NCBI RefSeq assembly: GCF_012275445.1
Contig: NZ_JAAZQK010000004.1
Location: forward strand, 434,001 to 498,000
Direction of reading: 5' to 3'
Source: Rhizobacter sp. SG703
GTDB lineage: Bacteria > Pseudomonadota > Gammaproteobacteria > Burkholderiales > Burkholderiaceae_C
Length of the DNA: 64,000 nucleotides
In this document: positions 54,590 through 64,000 of the stretch, one piece after another
How positions within the stretch are numbered: position 1 is the stretch's first letter
Layout: the number at the start of each line of letters is the position of its first letter
Program-made: the position numbers and the translations under genes
The notes under the pieces: generated by a model
What the model was told of the DNA's origin: nothing
Seen by the model: the letters and a program-made list of their open reading frames with translations, nothing else
Databases searched by the model: none

Positions 54590-56431
54590 TCAGCGCCGGT
54601 ACAGCGCGTCGATCTCGGCCTCGAAGCGCACCAGCAGGTTGTGGCGCTTGAGCTTCAGCGTCGGCGTCATCAGGCTGTTCTCGACCGTCCACGGCTCCAG
54701 CGTGAGCCACACCGCGCGCGGCACGCCGTAGCGTGGGAACGCGGCGGCCTGCTGCGCGATGCGCTGCAGCGCGGCCTGCTGCACCGCCGGCAGGTTCAGG
54801 CTCGCAGGCTGCGCCGGATCGACGCCGAGCGACTGCGCCAAGGCCTGCCACCGCGTGCGGTCCAGCACCGCCACCGCCGCGATGAACGGCCGGTTCTCGC
54901 CGAGCACGAAGACCTGGCTGAACAGCGGATCGGCCGCGATCGCGAGCTCCAGGTCGGCCGGCGCGATCTTCTCGCCGGTCGACGTGACGATGATCTCCTT
55001 GATTCGCCCGAGGATGCGCACGCGGCCGCCGTCGATCGACGCCTGGTCGCCGGTGCGCAGCCAGCCGTCGTCGGTGAACGCACGCGCGCTGTCCTGCGGC
55101 CGCTTCCAGTAGCCCTTCATCACGTTCGGGCCGCGCACCTGCAGCTCGCGGTTCTCGCCCAGGCGCAGCTCGACGCCCTGCAGCGCGGTGCCGACGGTGG
55201 CCGGGTCGTTGTGCTCCAGCGTGTTGGCGGCGACCACCGGCGAGGTCTCGGTCATGCCGTAACCCTGCAGCACCGGCACCCCGAGGCCGAGGAAGCAGCG
55301 CGCGAGCGCCGGTGCGAGCGGCGCGCCGCCGCTCACCGCCACCCGCAGCCGGCCGCCGAAGCTCGCCCGCAGCGGCCGGCCGGCCAGCGCATCGAGCAGC
55401 GGCGCCACCAGCATCTCGGCCGCGGCCCACGGACTGGCCGTGCACGGCAGCCCCTGCTGCCGGCAGAAGCGGCGCCAGCCGACCGCCTGCGCCGCATCGA
55501 ACAGCCAGCGCTTCGCGCGCGAACCGGCCAGCCGCGCATCGAGCTGCGCGCGCACGCGCTCGTAGATGCGCGGCACCGAGATCAGCACCGTCGGGCGAAC
55601 GGTGCGCAGGTCCTCGGCCAGCAGCGCGACCGAGCGCGCATGCGCGACGCTGCTGCCGGCGGCGATCGGCAGGTAGTAGCCGGCGGTGCGCTCGAAGGTG
55701 TGCGACAGCGGCAGGAACGACAGGAAGATGTCGTCCGGCCCCGGCGCGACGTGCGCCAGCACCGCCATCACGTTGGCGACCACGTTGGCGTGCGTGAGCA
55801 TCACGCCCTTGGGCTTGCCGGTGGTTCCGGAGGTGTAGACGATCGCGGCGAGGTCGTCGGGAAGCGGTGCGGCGGTCGCCCGCCCGGCCGCGCCGGCACC
55901 GGCGGCGAGCCAGTCGCCCGCGGCGATCACCGGGACGGCGCCGCCCTCTCCCGCCGGCACCGACGCCGTCGCGCCCACCACGACGACGCAGCGCAGCGCC
56001 GGCAGCGCGACGCCGGTGGCGCGGATCGCCTCCCATTGCGCGGCCTCCTGCACCATCAGCACCGCCGCCTCGCAGTCGCCGAGGATCCAGGCGATGCTCG
56101 CCGGGTTGTCGAGCGCATGCATCGGCACCGGCACGCAGCCGGCGGCCATCGTCGACAGGTCGGCCCAGACCGCGTCGACGCCATTGGGCAGCAGCAGCCC
56201 GACGCGGGCGCCGGCCGGCAGCTGCAGCGCCGCGAGCGCGAAGGTCCAGCGCTGCACCGCGGCCGCGGCTTCGCGCCAGCTGAGCGCAGCCCAGCGGCCG
56301 GCCACGGCATCGAAGCGGCGGTACGCGGTGCCTTCGGGGCTGCGCCGCACGCGCGCCTCGAAGAGTTCGGTCAGCGTGCGGGCGCGGGACAGGATGATCG
56401 GATCAGGGAGGGTCATCCGGGGGATTGTCAT
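54590..56431 (-). CDS. AMP-forming long-chain acyl-CoA synthetase
   Basis: A 613-residue adenylate-forming ligase. Motifs are YTSGTTGKPKGVMLTH (P-loop, A3), QGYGMTETSP (A5), DGWLRTGDQASIDGG (A7) and GRIKEIIVTSTGEKIAP (A8) with the catalytic region near LKLKRHNL. It resembles FadD15-like long-chain acyl-CoA synthetases. The start at 56431 overlaps the HiPIP stop as ATGA; a second Met five codons later is possible. Coupled translation with an electron carrier is unusual. Closeness to oleate hydratase suggests fatty acid metabolism. Confidence 0.92.
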   Translation of the reverse strand: MTIPRMTLPDPIILSRARTLTELFEARVRRSPEGTAYRRFDAVAGRWAALSWREAAAAVQRWTFALAALQLPAGARVGLLLPNGVDAVWADLSTMAAGCVPVPMHALDNPASIAWILGDCEAAVLMVQEAAQWEAIRATGVALPALRCVVVVGATASVPAGEGGAVPVIAAGDWLAAGAGAAGRATAAPLPDDLAAIVYTSGTTGKPKGVMLTHANVVANVMAVLAHVAPGPDDIFLSFLPLSHTFERTAGYYLPIAAGSSVAHARSVALLAEDLRTVRPTVLISVPRIYERVRAQLDARLAGSRAKRWLFDAAQAVGWRRFCRQQGLPCTASPWAAAEMLVAPLLDALAGRPLRASFGGRLRVAVSGGAPLAPALARCFLGLGVPVLQGYGMTETSPVVAANTLEHNDPATVGTALQGVELRLGENRELQVRGPNVMKGYWKRPQDSARAFTDDGWLRTGDQASIDGGRVRILGRIKEIIVTSTGEKIAPADLELAIAADPLFSQVFVLGENRPFIAAVAVLDRTRWQALAQSLGVDPAQPASLNLPAVQQAALQRIAQQAAAFPRYGVPRAVWLTLEPWTVENSLMTPTLKLKRHNLLVRFEAEIDALYRR

Positions 56432-56781
56432 GCCGCCGTTCGCTGCACGTAGGCGTCGCACCAGCCCTTGGCCGCCACCAGCTTGCGCGGGAACAGCGTG
56501 CACTCCGACCACGGCTGCGCCGGAACGCGGTACAGCGCGCAGTTGTCGCAGGTGCTGCCGGCCCGGAACTTCGGGTAGGCCTTGCGGTCCACGCGCGCCA
56601 CGTCCTCGACGTAGCCGACCGCCTTCGCGTGCGGGTCGCGCTCGTCCAGGTGCGGCCAGGTCGACGGGTCCGGCGGCGGCGCCGGCTTCGGCTTCGCCGG
56701 CGCCAGCGGCGCGAGCAGCACCGCCCCGGCCGGCACGAGCCGGATGAAGCGCCGCCGCGTGCAATTCCCATCCAGTTCCAT
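56428..56781 (-). CDS. High-potential iron-sulfur protein (HiPIP)
   Basis: A 117-residue exported electron carrier. Near the N-terminus TRRRFIRLVPAGAVLLAPLAP is a Tat signal, expected as HiPIP folds with its cluster in the cytoplasm. Four cysteines bind a [4Fe-4S] cluster: STCDNCALYR, the Cys of SECTLFPRKLV and the Cys of AKGWCDAYV, with the FP-x-LV and GWC family pattern. Start 56781 is chosen for GAGAGGA upstream; a Met at 56805 is an alternative. HiPIPs donate electrons to reaction centres or terminal oxidases, and cbb3 or caa3 oxidase is a possible partner here. Confidence 0.93.
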   Translation of the reverse strand: MELDGNCTRRRFIRLVPAGAVLLAPLAPAKPKPAPPPDPSTWPHLDERDPHAKAVGYVEDVARVDRKAYPKFRAGSTCDNCALYRVPAQPWSECTLFPRKLVAAKGWCDAYVQRTAA

Positions 56782-56844
56782 GCCGTCGTCCTCTCGAGGG
56801 TTCATCGGATGGACCGATTCTTCGGTGTGCGCCCGTGCCGCGGC

Positions 56845-56858
56845 TTGCGCCACGTCAA
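56845..56858. promoter_or_regulatory. FNR/Dnr-like box between HiPIP and adhP
   Basis: TTGCGCCACGTCAA has the TTG-n8-CAA frame with the TTGCG half seen inverted at ccoN and hemN. It ends 53 nt before adhP and 63 nt from the HiPIP start. Weaker than the other boxes. Confidence 0.45.
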
Positions 56859-56911
56859 GCATCCCCAGCGGCATGCTGCCTATCGTGGCGTTCCCCTTCA
56901 GGAGAAGCGCC

Positions 56912-57937
56912 ATGCCGCAGATGAAAGCCGCCGTCGTCCATGCGTTCGGGCAGCCCCTCGAGATCGAACAGGTGCCGGTGCCGGACGTGCCGCCCGGGCA
57001 GGTCCTCGTCAAGGTCGAGGCCTCGGGCGTGTGCCACACCGACCTGCATGCCGCGAGCGGCGACTGGCCGGTCAAGCCGCGCCTGCCGTTCATCCCGGGG
57101 CACGAGGGCGTCGGGTTCGTCGCCGCCGTCGGCACCGGCGTGAAGGGGGTGAAGGAAGGCGACCGCGTCGGCGTGCCGTGGCTGCACACCGCCTGCGGCC
57201 GCTGCGAGCACTGCATCACCGGCTGGGAGACGCTGTGCGACGAGCAGCAGATGACCGGCTACACCGTCAACGGCGGCTATGCCGAATACGTGCTCGCCGA
57301 CCCGGGCTACGTCGGCCACCTGCCCGACGGCGTCTCGTTCGCCGAGATCGCGCCGGTGCTGTGCGCCGGCGTCACGGTCTACAAGGGCCTGAAGGTGCTG
57401 GACTGCAAGCCGGGCGACTGGGTCGCGATCTCCGGCATCGGCGGGCTCGGGCACCTCGCGGTGCAATACGCGAAGGCGATGGGCTTCCATGTGATTGCCG
57501 TCGACATCGACGACGCCAAGCTCGCGCTGGCACGCCGGCTCGGCGCCGAGATGACGCTCAACGCCGCGACGCAGGACCCGGTGGCCGACGTGCAGCGCGC
57601 GCTGCGCGGCGCAAACGGCGTGCTCGTGACGGCCGTCTCGCGCAGCGCGTTCTCGCAGGCGCTGGGCATGCTGCACAAGCGCGGCACGATGTCGCTGGTC
57701 GGCCTGCCGCCGGGCGATTTCGCGCTGCCGATCTTCGACGTGGTGCTCAACGCGAAGACGGTGCGCGGCTCGATCGTCGGCACCCGCAAGGACCTGCAGG
57801 AGGCACTCGCCTTCGCCGGCGAAGGCAAGGTGCACACGATCTTCACCGAGGACCGGCTGGACAACATCAACGCGGTGTTCGACCGGATGAAGCAGGGCGA
57901 CATCGAGGGCCGCGTCGTGATGCGCATCGGCGCATGA
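56912..57937 (+). CDS. adhP: Zinc-dependent alcohol dehydrogenase
   Basis: A 341-residue medium-chain dehydrogenase. Catalytic zinc ligands are in GVCHTDLHA and GHEGVG; the structural zinc site is [15 protein letters not shown]. The cofactor fold has [17 protein letters not shown] and then [10 protein letters not shown], whose Asp favours [12 protein letters not shown] and [13 protein letters not shown] match bacterial AdhP/AdhA ethanol-type enzymes. The ATG at 56912 follows GGAGAAG. It is divergent from HiPIP, and FNR control would fit fermentative use. Confidence 0.92.
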   Translation: MPQMKAAVVHAFGQPLEIEQVPVPDVPPGQVLVKVEASGVCHTDLHAASGDWPVKPRLPFIPGHEGVGFVAAVGTGVKGVKEGDRVGVPWLHTACGRCEHCITGWETLCDEQQMTGYTVNGGYAEYVLADPGYVGHLPDGVSFAEIAPVLCAGVTVYKGLKVLDCKPGDWVAISGIGGLGHLAVQYAKAMGFHVIAVDIDDAKLALARRLGAEMTLNAATQDPVADVQRALRGANGVLVTAVSRSAFSQALGMLHKRGTMSLVGLPPGDFALPIFDVVLNAKTVRGSIVGTRKDLQEALAFAGEGKVHTIFTEDRLDNINAVFDRMKQGDIEGRVVMRIGA

Positions 57938-57983
57938 CGGCCGCCCCGGGCGACGCGGCACCGGACGCCTCGGTGCACCCGCG

Positions 57984-58697
<714 letters not shown>

Positions 58698-58709
58698 CCT
58701 GGTGATGCG

Positions 58710-61076
58710 ATGAAGGCCCTCGACCGCAAGCTGCTGCGCGACCTGCGCCTGATGTGGAGCCAGGCGCTGACGATCGCGCTGGTGGTGGCCAGCGGCATCG
58801 GCGGCTTCGTCACCAGCCTGTCGGCGGTCGACTCGCTGGCGCTGGCGCGCGACCGGTTCTATGCGCAGGGCCGCTTCGCCGACGTGTTCGCCGCCGTCAA
58901 GCGCGCCCCCGACGCGGCCGCCGAGGCGCTCGGCCGCATCGACGGCGTCGCGCAGGTGCAGACCACGCTGGAGGAAATGGCGCGTGTCGAGGTGCCCGGC
59001 TCGGCCGACCCGGTGCTCGGGCAGCTGATCGGGCTGCCGCGGCGCGGCAGCGACGCGATGAACCGCGTGCTCGTCAGCGCCGGCCGCGCGCCGGCGGCGG
59101 TGGCGGCGGGCGACGACCGCATCGAGGCGCTGGTCTCCGAGGGCTTCGCGCAGGCGCGCGGCCTGGTGCCCGGATCGCAGCTGCGGGTGCAGCTGAACGG
59201 CCGGCGGCGCACGATCGTGATGGTGGGCACCGCGCTGTCGCCGGAGTACATCTTCGCCGGCCTGTGGGGCATGCCCGACACGCGCGGCTTCGGCGTGTTC
59301 TGGGTCGACCGCGAAACGCTCGCCGCCGCGTACGACATGCGCGGCGCGTTCAACCGCGTCGCGGTCCGGCTCGCGCCGGGGGCGTCGAAAGAAGCGGTGA
59401 TCGACGGGTTGTCGCGCCGGCTTTCGCCGTACGGCGGCCGCCAGGCCAACGGCCGCGACGAGCAGCCTTCTCACCTGATGCTCGACAACGAGATCAAGGA
59501 GCAGCGCGTGCTGGGCACCATCCTGCCGGCGATCTTCCTCGGCGTGGCCGCGTTCCTGCTGAACGTGGTCGTGACGCGGCTGGTCTCGACGCAGCGCGAG
59601 CAGGTGGCGGCGCTGAAGGCGCTCGGCTACCCGGACCGCGCGATCGGCCTGCACTACCTGAAGCTGGTGATGGCGATCGTGCTGGTCGGGCTGGCGCTCG
59701 GCGTGCTGCTGGGCAAGGTGCTCGGCACGCTGCTGACCGGGCTGTATGCCGAGCTGTTCCGTTTCCCGAGCTTCGAGCACGCGATCGCGCCGTGGCTGCT
59801 GGTGGTGAGCATCGGCATCACGGTCGTGACGGCGGTGGCCGGCACGTTGAACGCGATCGCCGCCACCGTGCGGCTGGCGCCGGCCGAGGCGATGCGCCCG
59901 CCCGCACCCGGCCACTACCGGCGCACGCTGCTCGAGCGGCTGGGCGTGCGCGGCATGAACCCGGCGCTGCGCATGATCGTGCGCAACATCGAACGGCGGC
60001 CGTTGCGCAGCGGGCTGTCGGTGGCCGGCGTCGCGGCGGCGGTCGCGATCGTCGTGCTGGGCAACTTCTTCCGCGACGCGATCGACGTGATCGTCGACAG
60101 CCAGTTCAACCTGAGCATGCGCACCGACATCACGGTGTGGGCGGCCGAAGCGGTGGGCGACGGCGCGCGACGCGAGCTGACGCACCTGCCGGGCGTGCGC
60201 GACGTGGAGTCGACCCGCTTCGTCGCGGTGAACTTCATCAACGGGCATCGCCGCGAGCGCAGCCTGATCCGCGGCTACGCGCCGCGCTCGCAGCTGTTCC
60301 GCGCGATCGATGCGGACGGCCGCGAGACGGTGCTCGACGGCCGCGGGCTGGTGCTGACCGACCGGCTGGCCGACAAGCTCGGGCTGCGCGTCGGCGACCG
60401 GGTGCGCGTGGAGGTGCTGGAGGGCCGCGAGCGCACGCTCGAGCTGGTGGTGGGCGCGACGGTGCGCGAGATGATGGGGCTGAACGCCTACATGGACCGG
60501 CCGTCGCTGAACCGGGTGCTGGGCGACGGCGACCTGTCGACCGGCTTCATGATGGCGCTCGAGCCCGGCAGCGAGGACACGGCGCTGGAGGCGACGAAGG
60601 CGCTGCCGGCGGTGGCGGGCGCCTGGAGCAAGTCGACGATGCTGCGCAACCTGCAGCAGATCAGCGCACGCAACGTGCGCATCATGAGCACGATCCTGAC
60701 GATGTTCGCGAGCGTGATTGCGGTCGGCGTGGTCTACAACAACGCGCGCATCGCGCTGTCGGAGCGGGCCTGGGAACTCGCGAGCCTGCGGGTGCTGGGC
60801 TTCACGCGCGCCGAGGTGTCGGGGCTGCTGCTGGGCGAGCTGGCGATGGTGATCGCGCTGGCGCTGCCGATCGGCATGGCGATGGGCTGGGCGATCACGC
60901 ACGGCGTGGTCGAGCTGCTGAAGTCCGACCAGTTCTATTTTCCGGTGGTGATCCGGGCGCGCACCTATGCGGGTGCGGCGCTGTGCGTGCTGGTGGCGGG
61001 TGCCGCGAGCGCGCTGGTGGTGCGCCGGCGCATCGACCGGCTCGACATGGTGTCGGCCTTGAAGACGAGGGATTGA
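58710..61076 (+). CDS. FtsX-type ABC transporter permease
   Basis: A 788-residue permease with two FtsX domains. It begins with a first helix (TIALVVASGIGGFVTSL), a MacB-like periplasmic core (about 45-250), helices near residues 265-380, a second helix and periplasmic segment (about 430-640) and last helices near 655-770. The duplicated layout is of the kind in DevC/YbbP/LolCE relatives. The partner ATPase ends 12 nt upstream and the adaptor starts 3 nt after it. Substrate unknown. Confidence 0.93.
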   Translation: MKALDRKLLRDLRLMWSQALTIALVVASGIGGFVTSLSAVDSLALARDRFYAQGRFADVFAAVKRAPDAAAEALGRIDGVAQVQTTLEEMARVEVPGSADPVLGQLIGLPRRGSDAMNRVLVSAGRAPAAVAAGDDRIEALVSEGFAQARGLVPGSQLRVQLNGRRRTIVMVGTALSPEYIFAGLWGMPDTRGFGVFWVDRETLAAAYDMRGAFNRVAVRLAPGASKEAVIDGLSRRLSPYGGRQANGRDEQPSHLMLDNEIKEQRVLGTILPAIFLGVAAFLLNVVVTRLVSTQREQVAALKALGYPDRAIGLHYLKLVMAIVLVGLALGVLLGKVLGTLLTGLYAELFRFPSFEHAIAPWLLVVSIGITVVTAVAGTLNAIAATVRLAPAEAMRPPAPGHYRRTLLERLGVRGMNPALRMIVRNIERRPLRSGLSVAGVAAAVAIVVLGNFFRDAIDVIVDSQFNLSMRTDITVWAAEAVGDGARRELTHLPGVRDVESTRFVAVNFINGHRRERSLIRGYAPRSQLFRAIDADGRETVLDGRGLVLTDRLADKLGLRVGDRVRVEVLEGRERTLELVVGATVREMMGLNAYMDRPSLNRVLGDGDLSTGFMMALEPGSEDTALEATKALPAVAGAWSKSTMLRNLQQISARNVRIMSTILTMFASVIAVGVVYNNARIALSERAWELASLRVLGFTRAEVSGLLLGELAMVIALALPIGMAMGWAITHGVVELLKSDQFYFPVVIRARTYAGAALCVLVAGAASALVVRRRIDRLDMVSALKTRD

Positions 61077-61079
61077 ACG

Positions 61080-62318
61080 ATGAAGACGCTGAAGCTTCCC
61101 CACGTGGGGCGGGCCTGGCTGGCCGGCGGCGCCGCGACGATCGCGGCGGTCGCGGTGATGACGTGGGCCTTCATGCCGCGGCCGGTCGAGGTGGAGGTGG
61201 CCGTCGCGGCGACCGGCCGTTTCGAGGCGGCGGTCGAGGAGGATGCGAAGACGCGGCTGCGCGACCGCTACGTGGTGTCCGCGCCGCTCGCCGGGCAGCT
61301 GGCGCGCATCGCGCTGCGCGAGGGCGATGCGGTGGCGGCCGGCGCGGTGGTGGCGCAGCTGACGCCGGTGCTGTCGCCGATGCTCGACGAGCGCACCCGC
61401 CGCGAGCAGCAGGCGCGGCTGGAGGTGACCGAGGCGCAGCTGCAGCGGGCAAGCGCGCGCGCCGAGGGGGCGCGGGTGGCCTTGCTGCAGGCGCGCAACG
61501 ATGCGCAGCGCAGCGAGCAGCTGGCGAAGCAGGGTTTCGTGTCGCCGACGCGGCTGGAGAGCGACCGGCTGGCAGCGCTGGCGGCGCAGCAGGAGCTGGA
61601 CGCCGCGACGGGCGACCAGCATGCCGCCGGCCACGAGGTGGAGCAGGCGCGGGCGGCGCTCGGTGCGGTGCGCAATGCGCCGGCCGGTGCGCCGCGGGCG
61701 TTCGCGGTGCGCTCGCCGGTGTCGGCGCGGGTGCTGCGCGTCGCGCAGGCGAGCGAGGCGACGGTGGCGCTCGGCGCGCCGCTGCTGGAGCTGGGCGACG
61801 TGGCCGGGCTGGAGGTGGTGGCCGAGCTGCTGACCGCCGATGCGTTGCAGGTGCACACGGGTGCGCCGGTGGCGATCGAGCACTGGGGCGGCGAGACGGC
61901 GTTGCGCGGCCGGGTGCGGCTGGTCGAGCCGGGCGCGTTCACGAAGGTGTCGGCGCTGGGCGTGGAGGAGCAGCGCGTGCGGGTGCTGGTCGACATCGCG
62001 AGCCCGCCGGCCGACTGGTCGGCGCTCGGCGACGGCTACCGCGTGACGGTGCGGGTCCTGACGATGGCGAAGGACGGCGTGACGAAGGTGCCGGTGAGCG
62101 CGGTGTTCCCGCTGCCGTCGTCGATGGGCGGCCCGGGCGCGCGAATGGGCGTGTTCGTCGTCGATGGCGGCCGGGCGCGGCTGACGCCGGTGGTGATCGG
62201 CGCGCGCAACCCGACCGAGGCATGGGTCCGGGAGGGGCTGCCGGTCGGCGCGCGGGTGATCGTCTACCCGCCGTCGGCGGTGGGGGATGGGGTTCGCGTG
62301 AAGGTGCGGACGGTATGA
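61080..62318 (+). CDS. HlyD/RND-type periplasmic adaptor (membrane fusion) protein
   Basis: A 412-residue adaptor. One membrane anchor (residues about 10-30) precedes a barrel-sandwich hybrid with VVSAPLAGQLARIALREGDAV, a coiled-coil hairpin (QQARLEVTEAQLQRASARAE; SEQLAKQGFVSPTRLESDRLAAL), the second lipoyl half AVRSPVSARVLRV and a C-terminal beta barrel. It links the ABC pair to an outer-membrane channel, although no TolC gene is nearby. The ATG directly follows the permease stop. Confidence 0.93.
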   Translation: MKTLKLPHVGRAWLAGGAATIAAVAVMTWAFMPRPVEVEVAVAATGRFEAAVEEDAKTRLRDRYVVSAPLAGQLARIALREGDAVAAGAVVAQLTPVLSPMLDERTRREQQARLEVTEAQLQRASARAEGARVALLQARNDAQRSEQLAKQGFVSPTRLESDRLAALAAQQELDAATGDQHAAGHEVEQARAALGAVRNAPAGAPRAFAVRSPVSARVLRVAQASEATVALGAPLLELGDVAGLEVVAELLTADALQVHTGAPVAIEHWGGETALRGRVRLVEPGAFTKVSALGVEEQRVRVLVDIASPPADWSALGDGYRVTVRVLTMAKDGVTKVPVSAVFPLPSSMGGPGARMGVFVVDGGRARLTPVVIGARNPTEAWVREGLPVGARVIVYPPSAVGDGVRVKVRTV

Positions 62319-62373
62319 GCAAGCTCGGGCGGCGTGCACGGCGCCGGCACGGGGCCGATGCGACACTGGCACG

Positions 62374-64000
62374 ATGAGCATCCGCCACCTCGACCGCCTG
62401 CTGGAACCCCGATCGGTCGCGGTGGCCGGGGCCTCCGACCGCCCCGCCAGCGTCGGTGCCACCGTCTGGCGCAACCTGCGCGCCGGCTTCCGCGGCCCGC
62501 TGCATGCGCTGAACCTGCGGCTGCGCACGCTCGACGGGCAGCCGGTCTTCTCGCACCCCGACCAGTTGCCGGCGCCGCCCGACCTGGCGGTGCTGTGCAC
62601 GCCGCCCGAGACGCTGGCCGACCTGGTCGACCGGTTCGGCCGGCTCGGCACGCGCGCCGCGATCGTGATGACCGCCGGGCTCACCGCCGCGCAGAAGCAG
62701 GCGGTGCTCGAGGCCGCTCGGCCGCACATGCTGCGCCTGCTCGGCCCGAACTGCCTCGGGCTGCTGACGCCGCGCCTCGGGCTGAACGCGAGCTTCGCGC
62801 ACACCGACGCGCTGCCCGGCAACCTGGCCTTCGTCTCGCAGTCGGGCGCGCTGGTCACCGCGGTGCTCGACTGGTCGCGTGCGCGCCGCATCGGCTTCTC
62901 GCACCTGGTGTCGCTCGGCGAGCATGCGGATGTCGATTTCGGCGACCTGCTCGACCACCTGGCGAGCGACGCGCACACGCGTGCCATCCTGCTGTACATC
63001 GAATCGATCGGCGGATCGCCCGGCGGCGTGCGCAAGTTCATGTCGGCCGCGCGCGCGGCGGCGCGCAACAAGCCGGTCATCGTCGTGAAGGCCGGCCGCG
63101 CCGGCAACGGCCTGCGCGCGGCGGCGTCGCACACCGGCGCGCTGGCCGGCTCCGACATCGTGTTCGATGCCGCGATCCGTCGCGCCGGCATGCTGCGCGT
63201 CGACACGCTGCAGGACCTCTTCGTCGCGGCGCAGACGCTGGCGCGCTTCGGTGCGAACCGCGACGACCGATTGACGCTCGTCACCAACGGCGGCGGTGCC
63301 GGCGTGCTGGCCGCCGATGCGGCCGCGCGCTGCGGCGTGCCGCTGGCCGAGCCGACGCCCGCGCTGCAGGCCCGGCTCGATGCGGTGCTGCCGGCCACCT
63401 GGTCGCACGGCAACCCGGTCGACATCATCGGCGACGCGCCGGTGCAGCGCTATGTCGACGCGCTGCAGGCGGTGCTGGCCGAGCCGCAGGCCGGCGCGGT
63501 GCTGTTCATGCATGCGCCGACCGCGATCGTGCCGAGCGCCGACATCGCGCGCTCGCTGCTGCCGCTGGCCCGGGAGGCCACCGGCCGCCTGATGGCCTGC
63601 TGGCTCGGCGACGGCGCGGTGGCCGAGGCGCGCGCCCTGTTTGCCGATGCCGGCGTGGCCGACTACGCGACGCCGGAAGAAGCGGTCAACGCGTTCTCGA
63701 TGCTGCGTTGCTACCGGCACAACCAGGCGACGCTGCTGGAGACGCCGACCGCCAGCGGCAATGCCGCACCCGACCTCGCCGCGGCGCGCCGGGTGTTCGA
63801 CGCGGTGCGGGCCGACGGCCGCGAGCTGCTGCAGGAGCACGAAGCGAAGGCGGTGCTCGCGGCCTACGGCATCCCGGTGGTGCGGACGCTGCGCGTCGAT
63901 GCGGACGCCGACGCCGCCGCCGAAGCCGCCGGCCGCATCGGCTACCCGGTGGCCCTGAAGATCGCGTCGCCCGACATCACGCACAAGTCGGACGTCGGCG
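62374..64000 (+). CDS. NDP-forming acetyl/acyl-CoA synthetase, partial
   Basis: An open frame starts at ATG 62374 and runs past the window end (542 codons seen). It begins SIRHLDRLLEPRSVAVAGAS, the CoA-binding domain of ADP-forming acyl-CoA synthetases. A succinyl-CoA-ligase-like region follows with FVSQSGALVTAV and the phospho-His motif ASHTGALAGSD. From about residue 480 an ATP-grasp domain starts (LLQEHEAKAVLAAYGIPVV; GYPVALKIASPDITHKSDVG). In betaproteobacteria many such proteins end in a GNAT acetyltransferase domain (Pat-like); this would lie outside the window. Confidence 0.93.
   Translation, partial: MSIRHLDRLLEPRSVAVAGASDRPASVGATVWRNLRAGFRGPLHALNLRLRTLDGQPVFSHPDQLPAPPDLAVLCTPPETLADLVDRFGRLGTRAAIVMTAGLTAAQKQAVLEAARPHMLRLLGPNCLGLLTPRLGLNASFAHTDALPGNLAFVSQSGALVTAVLDWSRARRIGFSHLVSLGEHADVDFGDLLDHLASDAHTRAILLYIESIGGSPGGVRKFMSAARAAARNKPVIVVKAGRAGNGLRAAASHTGALAGSDIVFDAAIRRAGMLRVDTLQDLFVAAQTLARFGANRDDRLTLVTNGGGAGVLAADAAARCGVPLAEPTPALQARLDAVLPATWSHGNPVDIIGDAPVQRYVDALQAVLAEPQAGAVLFMHAPTAIVPSADIARSLLPLAREATGRLMACWLGDGAVAEARALFADAGVADYATPEEAVNAFSMLRCYRHNQATLLETPTASGNAAPDLAAARRVFDAVRADGRELLQEHEAKAVLAAYGIPVVRTLRVDADADAAAEAAGRIGYPVALKIASPDITHKSDVG

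Overview
The window is about 64 kb of very GC-rich DNA with strong G/C preference at third codon positions. Gene content and order point to a betaproteobacterium of the Burkholderiales, most like the Rubrivivax/Leptothrix/Methylibium group: class Ia nrdA-nrdB followed by an Ala/Lys/Pro histone H1-like gene, ampD-pilR-pilS, a cbb3 oxidase cluster next to fnr and hemN, and a high-potential iron-sulfur protein. The taxonomic placement is inference from family resemblance. No phage, insertion sequence, CRISPR array or rRNA was seen.

Layout. (1) 1-7.3 kb: a sugar-kinase-family gene, a small membrane/coiled-coil protein, then on the minus strand nrdA, nrdB and a histone-like gene; nrdA has a promoter embedded in two NrdR-type boxes and a leader of about 330 nt. 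(2) 7.3-16.2 kb: ampD, the PilS/PilR two-component pair, a PP0621-like protein, a CcsA/YpjD-like membrane protein, divergent ffh, a DUF2726 protein, ftsY and a tRNA with anticodon CAT. Both SRP GTPase genes lie within 3.5 kb. (3) 16.2-22.7 kb: a three-gene LytS/LytTR/GIN-domain operon with 4-bp overlaps, a pirin, and a secreted ricin-lectin/SGNH hydrolase behind a perfect LacI-type palindrome. (4) 22.7-31.4 kb: a TonB receptor plus PepSY protein behind a Fur-like box, a frameshifted secreted ORF, Nudix, ketopantoate-reductase-like, SDR/LysR divergent pair and phosphatidylserine synthase. (5) 31.4-36.7 kb: a carbohydrate block of GH2 enzyme with two AbfB modules, a LacI regulator and a GH16 glucanase; a shared AT-rich motif lies in front of the regulator and both enzymes. 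(6) 36.7-41.6 kb: phosphoribosyltransferase, small XRE regulator, convergent histidine kinase and response regulator, and a chemoreceptor gene broken by several frameshifts with a foreign-looking tail. (7) 41.6-52.4 kb: ccoI-ccoS-ccoN-ccoO-ccoQ-ccoP-ccoG-ccoH-small membrane protein, then divergent fnr and hemN, and a SafE/TauE-type membrane protein. (8) 52.4-64 kb: oleate hydratase, universal stress protein, AMP-forming acyl-CoA ligase coupled to a HiPIP, a zinc alcohol dehydrogenase, an ABC exporter/adaptor trio, and the start of an NDP-forming acyl-CoA synthetase.

How the genes work together. Regions 7 and 8 look like an oxygen-responsive respiratory island. Five FNR-type 14-mers lie in front of ccoI, ccoN, fnr/hemN, the stress protein and HiPIP/adhP, and the Fnr encoded here has the cysteine spacing of an oxygen-sensing [4Fe-4S] regulator. 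Region 5 and the SGNH gene of region 3 suggest secreted or surface degradation of plant or algal polysaccharide under LacI-type control. No clearly new defence or mobile system is visible. The most unusual items are the FNR-site set with an overlapping hairpin at ccoI, the large extragenic palindrome at 49332-49474, the LacI-linked AT-rich motif, the decayed chimeric chemoreceptor, and the HiPIP/acyl-CoA ligase overlap.
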